Source: Streptomyces sp. NBC_00341 (GTDB taxonomy: Bacteria > Actinomycetota > Actinomycetes > Streptomycetales > Streptomycetaceae). Taken from it: DNA of 64,000 nt. Of this stretch, positions 19,686 to 29,612 are shown one piece after another. The notes below the pieces were generated by a model, which ran no database searches, was not told where the DNA came from, and saw only the letters and a program-made list of their open reading frames with translations. The translations under genes were made by a program, and so were the position numbers. The DNA lies in assembly GCF_041435055.1 (NCBI RefSeq), contig NZ_CP108002.1, forward strand, positions 5,828,001 to 5,892,000, in the 5' to 3' direction. Position 1 is the first letter of the stretch. Each line of letters begins with the position of its first letter.

Positions 19686-19728
19686 GACGGGCGGCGGACG
19701 GGCGGCGGACGGGCGGTGGACGGCGGCG
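19686..19728. repeat. 11-bp tandem repeat
   Basis: GACGGGCGGCG at 19686-19696 and 19697-19707, a one-mismatch copy at 19708-19718 and a shortened copy to 19728, directly after the typA terminator. Confidence 0.8.
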
Positions 19729-20264
19729 TGGCAGCGCGGCGGCCGCTGTACGCACGAGCGCCGTACGGGCCCGTGACGGACGTGAACAAGCCATCCACGC
19801 CCGCCTATTGGCTTACGCTGGAACCATCCGTAACCGGCGGGCCCGAGTCCGCTTCAGGCCGCCGGCCGGCCGCGCCGCCACTCCGTGATTCGCCGGGTGC
19901 CGGGAGGGCTGATGGGCCCGCGAGGTCAACCCGATTTTGTGGACCATGCGTCCGGATATCGGGCGTCGCTCTCCGGAACATGTGTTAACAGTCCGTTTCG
20001 GGTGTGTCTGTCTGGGGTCATTTTGTCCGTATTTTGATCCACGCGGCCAGGGGATGTTGTCAAACCGAGACCCTTTAAGTGTGGTTTACAGCCCAGTCGT
20101 ACTTAATAGTTGGCTCCATTGAGCTCGGGTCAATGGGTCACGCACTGTGGGGAGTGCCGACTCACGAGCACACTCAGGGCACTGAAACGATCACCGTCAG
20201 GGGTGTCGGTGTATCAATCCAGTGCCCTTCTTGTAGTCAAAAGTGGACTCATGAGGAGGAACCC
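19729..20264 (+). promoter_or_regulatory. Long non-coding leader region of the first oligopeptide operon
   Basis: No supported gene in 536 bp. The last 300 bp are much richer in A and T than the genes (for example 20030-20120), as promoters here are. TTGTCA at 20057-20062 could be a -35, but no clear -10 follows. An in-frame ATG upstream (20079) would add a non-secretory extension to the lipoprotein and is rejected in favour of ATG 20265, which has GAGGAGGAA in front. Confidence 0.4.
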
Positions 20265-21905
20265 ATGCGTGGTGCCAAGAGCGCCAAGTGGGTCGCGGGA
20301 GCGGCCATCATCGCCCTGGCTGCGACCGCTTGTGGCGGCGGGGACGACGACGCCGACAAGAGCAAGGGCGGCTCCAAGGGAGCTGTCAACGCTGACGGCA
20401 TCTTCTCCGTCGAGGTCGGTGAGCCGCAGAACCCGCTGCAGCCGGCCAACACGATGGAGTCGAACGGCAGCATCGTCACCGACTCGATCTTCTCGCAGCT
20501 GGTCGACTACGACCCGGCCGGCAAGCTTGAGATGATCAACGCCGAGTCTGTCGACACCAAGGACAGCAAGCTCTGGACGGTCAAGCTCAAGAAGGACTGG
20601 AAGTTCCACGACGGGACCCCGGTCACGGCCGAGTCGTACATCAAGGCCTGGAACTGGGCCGCGAACATCAAGAACAACCAGACCAACGCGTCCTGGTTCG
20701 GCGACATCAAGGGCTTCTCCGACGTCCACCCCGAAGACGCCAAGGCCAAGCCGAAGTCGGACGCCATGTCCGGTCTGAAGAAGGTGGACGACTACACGTT
20801 CACCATCGAGCTGAACTCGCCGCTGCCGTACTTCTCGTACAAGCTCGGCTACACGGTCTTCTCCCCGCTGCCCGAGTCCTTCTACGCGGACCCGAAGGCC
20901 GCCGGCGAGAAGCCGGTCGGCAACGGCGCGTACAAGTTCGTCAGCTGGGACCACAAGAAGCAGATCAAGGTCGTCCGCAACGACGACTACAAGGGTGCCG
21001 ACAAGGCGAAGAACGGTGGTGTGATCTTCAAGAACTACACCACCCTCGAAACCGCCTACGAGGACCTGAAGTCGGGCAACGTCGACGTCCTGCGTCAGAT
21101 CGGCCCGAAGGACCTCCCGGTCTACCGTTCCGACCTCGGTGACCGCGCGGTGGACAAGCCGTACTCGTCGATCCAGACGATCGCTGTCGCCTTCTACACC
21201 AAGCAGTTCAAGAACATCGACCCGAAGGTCCTCCAGGGCCTGTCGATGGGCATCGACCGCGACACGATCACCAAGACCGTGCTCCAGGGCACGCGCGAGC
21301 CGGCCACCGGCTGGGTCGCACAGGGTGTTCTCGGTTACCAGAAGGACGCCGCGGGCGACGTCACCAAGTACGACCCGGCGAAGGCCAAGAAGCTCATCAA
21401 GGAAGGCGGCGGCGTTCCTGGTAACAAGATCTCGATCCAGTTCAACGCCGACGGCGGCCACAAGGAATGGGTCGAGGCGGTCTGCAACAGCATCAAGCAG
21501 TCCACCGGTGTCGCCTGCACCACCGACTCGAAGGCCGACTTCCAGGCCGACACGAACGCGCGTGACGCCAAGGAGGTCAAGTCCCTCTACCGCTCCGGCT
21601 GGGTGCTCGACTACCCGGTGAACGCGAACTTCATCTCGGACCTGTTCCGTACCGGCGCAGCCGGTAACCAGGGTGACTTCTCGAACAAGGGCCTTGACGC
21701 GGAGATCAAGAAGGCCGACTCCGCGGCTTCCCTCGACGCGTCCGTCGCGGCCTACCAGAAGATCGAGAAGGAGCTGGTGAACTACATGCCCTCCATCCCG
21801 CTCTGGTACTACAAGGTCAACGCCGGTTACTCCGAGAAGGTCCAGAACGTCGATTACGCGCAGGACGGCGACCCGATCCTGACCAAGATCGAAGTCAAGA
21901 AGTAA
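20265..21905 (+). CDS. Oligopeptide-binding lipoprotein, transporter 1
   Basis: 546 residues. Start ATG 20265 with ribosome-binding site GAGGAGGAA. Lipobox ATAC, Cys23, in MRGAKSAKWVAGAAIIALAATAC; an SBP_bac_5 domain follows (VEVGEPQNPLQPANTMESNGSIVTD, WKFHDGTPVTAESYIKAWNWAAN). It captures peptides outside the membrane for the permease genes downstream. It is paralogous to the binding protein at 33018 (same signal peptide plan, similar length, about half the residues alike by eye), while differing enough to have another ligand. It is followed by two hairpins before the permease genes. Confidence 0.9.
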   Translation: MRGAKSAKWVAGAAIIALAATACGGGDDDADKSKGGSKGAVNADGIFSVEVGEPQNPLQPANTMESNGSIVTDSIFSQLVDYDPAGKLEMINAESVDTKDSKLWTVKLKKDWKFHDGTPVTAESYIKAWNWAANIKNNQTNASWFGDIKGFSDVHPEDAKAKPKSDAMSGLKKVDDYTFTIELNSPLPYFSYKLGYTVFSPLPESFYADPKAAGEKPVGNGAYKFVSWDHKKQIKVVRNDDYKGADKAKNGGVIFKNYTTLETAYEDLKSGNVDVLRQIGPKDLPVYRSDLGDRAVDKPYSSIQTIAVAFYTKQFKNIDPKVLQGLSMGIDRDTITKTVLQGTREPATGWVAQGVLGYQKDAAGDVTKYDPAKAKKLIKEGGGVPGNKISIQFNADGGHKEWVEAVCNSIKQSTGVACTTDSKADFQADTNARDAKEVKSLYRSGWVLDYPVNANFISDLFRTGAAGNQGDFSNKGLDAEIKKADSAASLDASVAAYQKIEKELVNYMPSIPLWYYKVNAGYSEKVQNVDYAQDGDPILTKIEVKK

Positions 21906-21929
21906 CCACACCGACGTAGTCCGCGCGCG

Positions 21930-22039
21930 GGCGCGGGACCGCTGAAAGACGGTCCGCGCCTGTCCGCACGCCGTGGCCGGGGGGCCCTTCCACGCATCCG
22001 ACGAACCCTCAGGGGGAAGTCGGGTGCGGGGGAGGGCCC
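21930..22039 (+). terminator. Two intercistronic hairpins after the binding-protein gene of transporter 1
   Basis: First hairpin 21930-21960: GGCGCGGGACCG pairs with CGGTCCGCGCC with one bulged G and an 8-nt loop. Second hairpin: arms 21982-22002 and 22019-22039 form a 21-bp stem with two G-U pairs and one mismatch, 16-nt loop. They fill the 168-nt gap before the permease start. Partial termination or 3' stabilisation would give more binding protein than membrane components; this role is inferred. Confidence 0.65.
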
Positions 22040-22073
22040 GTTGGCTGCTGCTTGCCTATTACATGGAGGCATG

Positions 22074-23006
22074 ATGGGGCGCTATGTCGCACGACGACTG
22101 CTCCAGATGATCCCGGTCTTCCTCGGGACAACGCTGCTGATCTTCCTGATGGTCTACACGCTGCCCGGCGACCCCGTGCGCGGGCTCTTCGGGGACAAGG
22201 GTGTCGATCCGGCCACACTGGCGAGACTTCGCCATGAAAAGGGCCTTGATCTGCCGATTCTGCAGCAGTACTGGAATTACATGACAGGCATCGTCCTGCA
22301 TTTCGATTTCGGCGATCAGATAGCCAGCGGACGTCCCGTCACGGACGTCCTCGGCGACGCGTTCCCCGTCACCCTCCGGCTGGCCGGCATGGCGTTCGTC
22401 ATCGAGATCGTCGTGGGCATCAGCCTCGGGACGATCGCCGGTCTGCGGGCCGGCCGGCTCACCGACAACGTGGTCCTGGTCTTCACCCTGCTGATCATCT
22501 CGATCCCGGTGTTCGTCCTCGGCTTCATCATCAAGGCGGTGTTCGCCTTCCAGTTGGACTGGATCTCACCGAACGTGTCCGGTGAGGCCAAATGGAGCGA
22601 ACTACTGGCACCAGCCATCGTGCTGGGATCACTCTCGCTCGCCTACGTCGCGCGGCTCACGCGTACGACGATGGCCGAGAACCTGCGCTCCGACTACATG
22701 CGCACCGCCATCGCCAAGGGGCTTCCCAAGCGGCGCATCGTCGGCGTGCACCTGATGCGCAACTCGCTGATCCCCGTGATCACCTTCCTCGGCACCGACC
22801 TCGGTGCCCTGATGGGCGGCGCGGTCGTCACCGAGGGCCTGTTCAACGTGAAGGGCATCGGCGGCACGATCTACGAGTCGATCCAGAAGCGCGAGGGCAC
22901 GACGCTCGTCGGCCTCGTCACCATCCTGGTGCTCGTCTACCTCCTCATGAGCCTCATCGTCGACCTGCTGTACGCGGTCCTGGACCCGAGGATCCGTTAT
23001 GCCTGA
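22074..23006 (+). CDS. Oligopeptide ABC permease (DppB/OppB type), transporter 1
   Basis: 310 residues. MGRYVARRLLQMIPVFLGTTLLIFLMVYTLPGDPVRG is the usual OppB N-terminal helix followed by the GDP motif. The ATPase-docking loop reads RTAIAKGLPKRRIVGVHLMRNSLIPVI. ATG 22074 is chosen over ATG 22071 by spacing from GGAGG and by agreement with the paralogue at 34929. It overlaps the next gene by 8 nt at ATGCCTGA. Confidence 0.9.
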   Translation: MGRYVARRLLQMIPVFLGTTLLIFLMVYTLPGDPVRGLFGDKGVDPATLARLRHEKGLDLPILQQYWNYMTGIVLHFDFGDQIASGRPVTDVLGDAFPVTLRLAGMAFVIEIVVGISLGTIAGLRAGRLTDNVVLVFTLLIISIPVFVLGFIIKAVFAFQLDWISPNVSGEAKWSELLAPAIVLGSLSLAYVARLTRTTMAENLRSDYMRTAIAKGLPKRRIVGVHLMRNSLIPVITFLGTDLGALMGGAVVTEGLFNVKGIGGTIYESIQKREGTTLVGLVTILVLVYLLMSLIVDLLYAVLDPRIRYA

Positions 23007-23949
23007 CGTGACCAAGACCGCTCCCGCGCCCGAGGACGCCAAGGCGCCCCTCGCGGACCCCTCGGCGGTAGTCAAGGCCGAGAAGGCCCGCAGCCTGTGG
23101 GGCGACGCCTGGCGGGACCTGCGTAGCAACTGGTACTTCATCATCTCGTCGGTACTGATCGTCATCCTGCTGGTGATCGCCGTCTTCCCCGGCCTGTTCA
23201 CGAGTGCCTCGCCGACCTCCGCCGACCTGGTGCACCACTACCTGGGCAAGCCGGAGCTGGGCAAGATCGGCTCCGAGGGCTGGCTCGGCTACGACGGCCA
23301 GGGCCACAGCGTCTACGCACGTGTCATCTACGGCACCCGCGCCTCGGTGACCGTCGGTGTCTGTGTGACGCTCCTGGTGACGCTGTTCGGCGGGCTGATC
23401 GGCATGCTCGCCGGCTACTTCGGCGGCTGGGTCGACGCCCTGCTCTCCGGGTTCTTCACCAACGTCTTCCTCGGCATCCCCTTCCTGCTGGGCGCCATGG
23501 TGGTGCTGCAGGCGTTCTCCGACCGGACCGTATGGGTGGTCATCTTCGCCCTGGCGTTCCTGGGCTGGACCCAGATCGCGCGTGTCATGCGCGGTGCGGT
23601 GATCGTGATCAAACAGGCGGACTACGTGCAGGCCGCCAGAGCGCTGGGCGCGGGTACCAACCGGATCCTCTTCCGGCACATCCTGCCCAACGCCATGGCC
23701 CCGGTGATCGTGGTCGCCACCATCTCGCTCGGCGTCTACATCTCCGCCGAGGCGACCCTGTCCTACCTCGGTCTGGGTCTCGCCGACCCGACGATCTCGT
23801 GGGGCATGGACATCTCCGGTGGCGCCGCGCAGATCCGTACCGCGCAGCACATCCTGCTGTACCCGTCGATCATGCTCAGCATCACCGTTCTGGCGTTCAT
23901 CATGCTCGGCGAAGCCGTCCGTAACGCCCTCGATCCCAAGTCGCGATAA
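22999..23949 (+). CDS. Oligopeptide ABC permease (DppC/OppC type), transporter 1
   Basis: 316 residues. A cytoplasmic N-terminus of about 45 residues precedes the first helix. The docking loop is YVQAARALGAGTNRILFRHILPNAMAPVIVVAT and the C-terminus ends in the conserved LGEAVRNALDPKSR. The start overlaps the OppB-type gene. The paralogue is at 35845. Confidence 0.9.
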   Translation: MPDVTKTAPAPEDAKAPLADPSAVVKAEKARSLWGDAWRDLRSNWYFIISSVLIVILLVIAVFPGLFTSASPTSADLVHHYLGKPELGKIGSEGWLGYDGQGHSVYARVIYGTRASVTVGVCVTLLVTLFGGLIGMLAGYFGGWVDALLSGFFTNVFLGIPFLLGAMVVLQAFSDRTVWVVIFALAFLGWTQIARVMRGAVIVIKQADYVQAARALGAGTNRILFRHILPNAMAPVIVVATISLGVYISAEATLSYLGLGLADPTISWGMDISGGAAQIRTAQHILLYPSIMLSITVLAFIMLGEAVRNALDPKSR

Positions 23950-23960
23950 GGAGGGTGCAC

Positions 23961-25019
23961 GTGACCACCATCGACAAGACCGCCGAAGTCCCGTCCCCGC
24001 GCTCGGGTGACGGCCACGTCGGCCCGCTGCTCGACGTCCGTGATCTGCACGTGGAGTTCCACACCCGTGACGGTGTGGCCAAGGCGGTCAACGGTGTCAA
24101 CTACACCGTGAACGCCGGTGAGACCCTCGCCGTGCTCGGTGAGTCGGGCTCCGGCAAGTCCGTGACGGCCCAGGCCATCATGGGCATCCTCGACATGCCG
24201 CCGGGCAGGATCCCGCAGGGCGAGATCCTCTTCCGCGGCCAGGACATGCTCAAGATGTCCTACGAGGAGCGCCGGAAGATCCGCGGCCAGAAGATCGCGA
24301 TGATCTTCCAGGACGCGCTCTCCTCGCTGAACCCGGTCCTCACCGTCGGCTACCAGCTCGGCGAGATGTTCCGGGTCCACCAGGGGCTGTCCAAGAAGGA
24401 AGCCAAGGCCAAGGCCATCGGGCTGATGGACCAGGTGAAGATCCCCGCCGCCGCGGCCCGGGTCGCGGACTACCCGCACCAGTTCTCCGGCGGTATGCGC
24501 CAGCGCATCATGATCGCCATGGCGCTCGCCCTGGAACCGGACCTGATCATCGCGGACGAGCCGACCACCGCGCTCGACGTGACGGTCCAGGCTCAGGTGA
24601 TGGACCTGCTCGCGGAGCTCCAGCGCGAGTACAACATGGGCCTGATCCTGATCACGCACGACCTTGGTGTCGTCGCGGACGTCGCGGACAAGATCGCCGT
24701 GATGTACGCGGGCCGGATCGTCGAGACCGCCCCGGTCCACGAGATCTACAAGCGGCCGGCGCACCCCTACACCAAGGGGCTGCTGGAATCGATCCCGCGC
24801 CTTGACCAGAAGGGCCAGGAGCTCTTCGCGATCAAGGGCCTGCCGCCCAACCTGCTCCACGTGCCGTCGGGCTGTGCCTTCAACCCGCGCTGCACCATGG
24901 CGCAGGACATCTGCCGTACGGACATCCCGGCCCTGGCCCCGGTGACCGAGCAGGACGGCGCCGAGCTGGTCGGACGCGGCAGCGCCTGCCACTTCTGGAA
25001 GGAGACGATCCATGGCTGA
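23961..25019 (+). CDS. Oligopeptide ABC ATPase (DppD/OppD type), transporter 1
   Basis: 352 residues. Walker [14 protein letters not shown]-loop [15 protein letters not shown], signature [19 protein letters not shown], Walker [13 protein letters not shown], switch His in [11 protein letters not shown]. The C-terminal oligopeptide-specific region has four clustered cysteines ([16 protein letters not shown]), which in relatives bind an iron-sulfur cluster. GTG 23961 is preferred over GTG 23955 because the latter overlaps the AAGGAGGG ribosome-binding site. It pairs with the next ATPase. Confidence 0.9.
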   Translation: MTTIDKTAEVPSPRSGDGHVGPLLDVRDLHVEFHTRDGVAKAVNGVNYTVNAGETLAVLGESGSGKSVTAQAIMGILDMPPGRIPQGEILFRGQDMLKMSYEERRKIRGQKIAMIFQDALSSLNPVLTVGYQLGEMFRVHQGLSKKEAKAKAIGLMDQVKIPAAAARVADYPHQFSGGMRQRIMIAMALALEPDLIIADEPTTALDVTVQAQVMDLLAELQREYNMGLILITHDLGVVADVADKIAVMYAGRIVETAPVHEIYKRPAHPYTKGLLESIPRLDQKGQELFAIKGLPPNLLHVPSGCAFNPRCTMAQDICRTDIPALAPVTEQDGAELVGRGSACHFWKETIHG

Positions 25020-26160
25020 CATGAAGAAGGAGCCCGTGGACGCCACCCCGAACGTCACCGAAGTGGAGACGGTCGACGCGGGCACGGAGGCGGAGTCCGT
25101 AGCCGCCATCGACGCCCCCGTGTCGCAGGGCGAGCCGATCCTCCAGGTCCGCAACCTGGTCAAGCACTTCCCGCTGACCCAGGGCATCCTGTTCAAGAAG
25201 CAGGTCGGGGCCGTCAAGGCCGTCGACGGGATCTCGTTCGACCTCTACGCGGGCGAGACGCTCGGCATCGTGGGCGAGTCCGGCTGTGGCAAGTCCACCG
25301 TCGCCAAGCTCCTGATGACGCTGGAGCAGGCCACCGCGGGCGAGGTCTTCTACAAGGGCCAGGACATCACCAAGCTGTCCGGCCGCGCGCTGAAGGCCGT
25401 GCGCCGCAACATCCAGATGGTGTTCCAGGACCCGTACACCTCGCTGAACCCGCGGATGACGGTGGGCGACATCATCGGGGAGCCGTACGAGATCCACCCC
25501 GAGGTGGCTCCCAAGGGCGACCGCCGGCGCAAGGTCCAGGAGCTCCTGGACGTCGTCGGTCTCAACCCGGAGTACATCAACCGCTATCCGCACCAGTTCT
25601 CCGGCGGCCAGCGCCAGCGCATCGGCATCGCCCGCGGCCTCGCGCTCAACCCCGAGATCATCATCTGCGACGAGCCGGTCTCCGCGCTCGACGTGTCGGT
25701 GCAGGCTCAGGTCATCAACCTGATGGAGAAGCTCCAGGACGAGTTCAACCTCTCCTACCTCTTCATCGCGCACGACCTGTCGATCGTCCGGCACATCTCG
25801 GACCGGGTCGGCGTCATGTACCTCGGCAAGATGGCCGAGATCGGTACGGACACGCAGATCTACGACCACCCGACGCACCCCTACACCCAGGCGCTGCTGT
25901 CGGCGGTCCCGGTTCCGGACCCGGAGGCCCGTGAGGGCCGCGAGCGGATCATCCTCTCCGGGGACGTCCCCTCGCCGGCCAACCCGCCCTCGGGCTGCCG
26001 CTTCCGCACCCGTTGCTGGAAGGCCGAGGCCAAGTGCGCAGAGGAGATGCCGCTGCTGGCCATCCCCGAGCGCTTCAAGACCTCCACGACGCCGGCCGCG
26101 CACGAGTCGGCCTGCCACTTCGCGGAGGAGAAGGACGTGGTCGGCGCGGCGGCCTCGTAA
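25012..26160 (+). CDS. Oligopeptide ABC ATPase (DppF/OppF type), transporter 1
   Basis: 382 residues, starting inside the end of the OppD-type gene (8-nt overlap). A variable N-terminal tail of about 40 residues is followed by [33 protein letters not shown]. Walker [13 protein letters not shown], signature [19 protein letters not shown], Walker [13 protein letters not shown] and the C-terminal Cys cluster ([16 protein letters not shown]) are present. DNA from 25351 to 25662 is nearly identical to the paralogue at 37806 (see findings). It is the last gene of the operon, followed by a perfect terminator. Confidence 0.9.
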   Translation: MADMKKEPVDATPNVTEVETVDAGTEAESVAAIDAPVSQGEPILQVRNLVKHFPLTQGILFKKQVGAVKAVDGISFDLYAGETLGIVGESGCGKSTVAKLLMTLEQATAGEVFYKGQDITKLSGRALKAVRRNIQMVFQDPYTSLNPRMTVGDIIGEPYEIHPEVAPKGDRRRKVQELLDVVGLNPEYINRYPHQFSGGQRQRIGIARGLALNPEIIICDEPVSALDVSVQAQVINLMEKLQDEFNLSYLFIAHDLSIVRHISDRVGVMYLGKMAEIGTDTQIYDHPTHPYTQALLSAVPVPDPEAREGRERIILSGDVPSPANPPSGCRFRTRCWKAEAKCAEEMPLLAIPERFKTSTTPAAHESACHFAEEKDVVGAAAS

Positions 26161-26189
26161 CCGTCCGCCCACCGCACCCAGGGCAGCAG

Positions 26190-26223
26190 AAGGCGCCCGG
26201 AACCGATCGGTTCCGGGCGCCTT
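26190..26223 (+). terminator. Terminator of the transporter 1 operon
   Basis: A 34-bp perfect palindrome, from AAGGCGCCCGG to its complement ending CCTT, followed by T-rich TCCCG. It is one of the few with a short T run. Confidence 0.8.
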
Positions 26224-26292
26224 TCCCGTATTCCCGGAAACCGGGCGCGCAGGTGGCTCGGGTCAATGGGCCGACGTGCTCGGTTCCCTGGG

Positions 26293-26352
26293 CCGGGGAA
26301 GCCCCGCGGACGGACGGACCGGTCAGGTACGTCGTCCACGGGGCTTCCCCGG
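26293..26352 (-). terminator. Terminator of the bldK-like operon
   Basis: 14-bp perfect arms CCGGGGAAGCCCCG (26293-26306) and CGGGGCTTCCCCGG (26339-26352), 32-nt loop, just beyond the stop of the minus-strand ATPase gene at 26370. It separates two converging operons together with the palindrome at 26190. Confidence 0.6.
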
Positions 26353-26369
26353 GGCCGCGGTGAGGGGTG

Positions 26370-27476
<1,107 letters not shown>

Positions 27477-27502
27477 AGAAGGGAAGTCCCGTCTCTTGTA
27501 CG

Positions 27503-28528
27503 TCAGTTGGTCCGGGCGCCGGCGAAGTCTGCGAAGAACTCCACACGCTGTTCGGGCGTCAGGTGGCAGGCGGCCCCGCGACCGGCGGTCAGCTCCAGCG
27601 GAGGCTGCTCGGTCGAGCAGCGGTTGCCGCCGACCCGCTCGGTGAAAGAGCACCGGGGGTGGAAGCGGCAGCCGGTCGGCGGGTTGAGGAGGCTGGGCGG
27701 CGATCCGGGGATCGGCGACAGCGGTACGTCCACCGGCCCCTCCAGGGTCGGCATCGACCCCAGCAGACCCCAGGTGTACGGGTGCTGGGGCGCCCGCAGC
27801 ACCTCCTTCTTCGTGCCGCGCTCCACGCACCGGCCGCCGTACATCACCAGGACGTCGTCCGCGATGTCGGCGATGACGCCGAGGTCGTGGGTGATGAAGA
27901 TGATCGAGGTGCCGGTCTCCTGCTGGAGGTCCTTGAGCAGGTCCATGATCTGGGCCTGCACGGTGACGTCGAGGGCCGTCGTCGGCTCGTCCGCCACCAG
28001 CAGCGCGGGGTTGCAGACCAGCGCCATGGCGATCATCGCGCGCTGGCGCATACCGCCGGAGAACTGGTGCGGGTAGTCGTCGACGCGCAGGTTCGGCTGC
28101 GGGATGCCGACCTTGGTGAGCATCTCCACGGCCCGCGCCCGCGCCTCGCGCTTGGACGCCCCGGTGTGCTTGCGGTACGTCTCACCGATCTGCTTGCCGA
28201 TGGTGTGGTACGGCGAGAGGGAGGCCAGCGAGTCCTGGAAGATCATGGCCATCTTGTTGCCGCGCAGACGCTCCAGCTCCCGCTCGGAGGCGGCCAGCAG
28301 GTCCTGCCCGTCGAGCAGGATCTCGCCCTCGATCTCGGTGTGGTCCGGGTGGTGCAGACCGAGGATCGAGAGGTTGGTGACGGACTTGCCGGAGCCGGAC
28401 TCACCGACGATGCCGAGGGTCTTGCCGTGCTCGACGTCGAAGGACAGCCCGTCGACGGCCTTGACCATGCCGTCTTCGGTGGAGAAGTGCACGCGCAGAT
28501 CGCGTACGGAGAGGAAGGGGGTGCTCAC
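27503..28528 (-). CDS. bldKD: BldKD-like oligopeptide ABC ATPase (OppD type)
   Basis: 341 residues from GTG 28528 (ribosome-binding site GGGAGAG, 11 nt after the permease stop). FLSVRDLRVHFSTEDGMVKAVDGLSF, Walker [13 protein letters not shown], signature [19 protein letters not shown], Walker [13 protein letters not shown]. Four C-terminal cysteines appear as CRFHPRCSFTERVGGNRC. It is well diverged from the OppD-type ATPases of transporters 1 and 3, so it belongs to an older lineage than that duplication. Confidence 0.72.
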   Translation of the reverse strand: MSTPFLSVRDLRVHFSTEDGMVKAVDGLSFDVEHGKTLGIVGESGSGKSVTNLSILGLHHPDHTEIEGEILLDGQDLLAASERELERLRGNKMAMIFQDSLASLSPYHTIGKQIGETYRKHTGASKREARARAVEMLTKVGIPQPNLRVDDYPHQFSGGMRQRAMIAMALVCNPALLVADEPTTALDVTVQAQIMDLLKDLQQETGTSIIFITHDLGVIADIADDVLVMYGGRCVERGTKKEVLRAPQHPYTWGLLGSMPTLEGPVDVPLSPIPGSPPSLLNPPTGCRFHPRCSFTERVGGNRCSTEQPPLELTAGRGAACHLTPEQRVEFFADFAGARTN

Positions 28529-28539
28529 TGGATCTCTCC

Positions 28540-29520
28540 CTAGGCGAGGCGGACGCGCGGGTCGATGAGGGCGTAGACGGCGTCCACGACGATGTTGAGG
28601 AGCACGATCGCGACCGCGGCCACCATCATCACGCCGAGGAGCGTCGGCAGGTCGTTGGTCGACACGGCCTTGACCGAGAGGGTGCCGATGCCCTGGAGGC
28701 TGAAGACCTTCTCGGTGATGATCGCGCCGCCGAGGAGCACGCCGAGGTCGAGGCCGAAGATGGTGACGATGGGGCCCATGGCTCCGCGCCAGGCGAATCT
28801 GAAGAACACGGTCCGGCGGGAGAGGCCCTTGGCGCGGGCCGTGCGGACGTAGTCCTCGCTCATCGACTCCACCAGCTGGGAGCGCGCCATGCGGGTGTAG
28901 TTGGCCGTGAAGATGACGGAGAGCACCAGCCAGGGCAGCAGGAGCCCCGAGAACCACGCGCCCGGGTTGTCGGTGAACGGCGTGTAGCTGGGCCGGTCCA
29001 GCAGGTGCCACTGGTCGGTGAGGAAGTACATGGCGAGCACACCGACGATGTAGATCTGCATCGAGGAGGCGATCAGCGAGGCGGAGGACGCGACCTTGTC
29101 GAGCGGCTTGCCCTGCTTGACGGCCGCGAGCATGCCGGCGCCGACACCGAAGATGACGAACACGAAGGCGCTGCCGACGGAGAGCGAGAGGGTGGTCGGG
29201 AAGCGGTCGATGATCGTGCCGAAGACGGGCTCGCGGTTGATGAACGAGTACCCCAGGCAGGGGGCCGGGCAGTGCCCGTAGGACGCGTAGTCACGCCCGA
29301 CGAAGATCCCTTGCAGCCAGTGCCAGTACTGCACCGGTATCGGGTCGGCGATCCCCAGGTTGTGCCGCACCAGCGCGAGGGTCTCGGGCGTGCAGACCTT
29401 GCCGCAGGCGACCCGGGCGGGGTCGCGGGGGGCGGCGTAGAAGAGGTAGAAGACCAGGGCGCTGATGATCAGCAGGATGACCGCGGCGCCGAGAGTACGG
29501 CGGAGAAGGAAGCGCAGCAT
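28540..29520 (-). CDS. bldKC: BldKC-like oligopeptide ABC permease (OppB type)
   Basis: 326 residues, about six membrane segments. N-terminus MLRFLLRRTLGAAVILLIISALVFYLFYAAPRDPAR has the RDP motif in place of GDP. The periplasmic-side loop carries four cysteines (CGKVC, CPAPC) that could form disulphides. Docking loop RTARAKGLSRRTVFFRFAWRGAMGPIVTI. It follows a hairpin after the bldKB-like gene. Confidence 0.72.
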   Translation of the reverse strand: MLRFLLRRTLGAAVILLIISALVFYLFYAAPRDPARVACGKVCTPETLALVRHNLGIADPIPVQYWHWLQGIFVGRDYASYGHCPAPCLGYSFINREPVFGTIIDRFPTTLSLSVGSAFVFVIFGVGAGMLAAVKQGKPLDKVASSASLIASSMQIYIVGVLAMYFLTDQWHLLDRPSYTPFTDNPGAWFSGLLLPWLVLSVIFTANYTRMARSQLVESMSEDYVRTARAKGLSRRTVFFRFAWRGAMGPIVTIFGLDLGVLLGGAIITEKVFSLQGIGTLSVKAVSTNDLPTLLGVMMVAAVAIVLLNIVVDAVYALIDPRVRLA

Positions 29521-29557
29521 GGCAGTTGGATTTCCTGACGGATGCCGAGGGGTAGGA

Positions 29558-29598
29558 GGGGCGCGGGCGGCTCTTCACCGGAGGTCCGCCCGCGCCCC
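29558..29598 (-). terminator. Intercistronic hairpin between bldKB-like and bldKC-like genes
   Basis: 13-bp perfect arms GGGGCGCGGGCGG (29558-29570) and CCGCCCGCGCCCC (29586-29598), 15-nt loop, in a 92-nt gap. Same position (just 3' of the binding-protein gene) as in transporters 1 and 3. Probably sets the ratio of lipoprotein to membrane components. Confidence 0.65.
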
Positions 29599-29612
29599 GC
29601 AGGGGCCGTTCG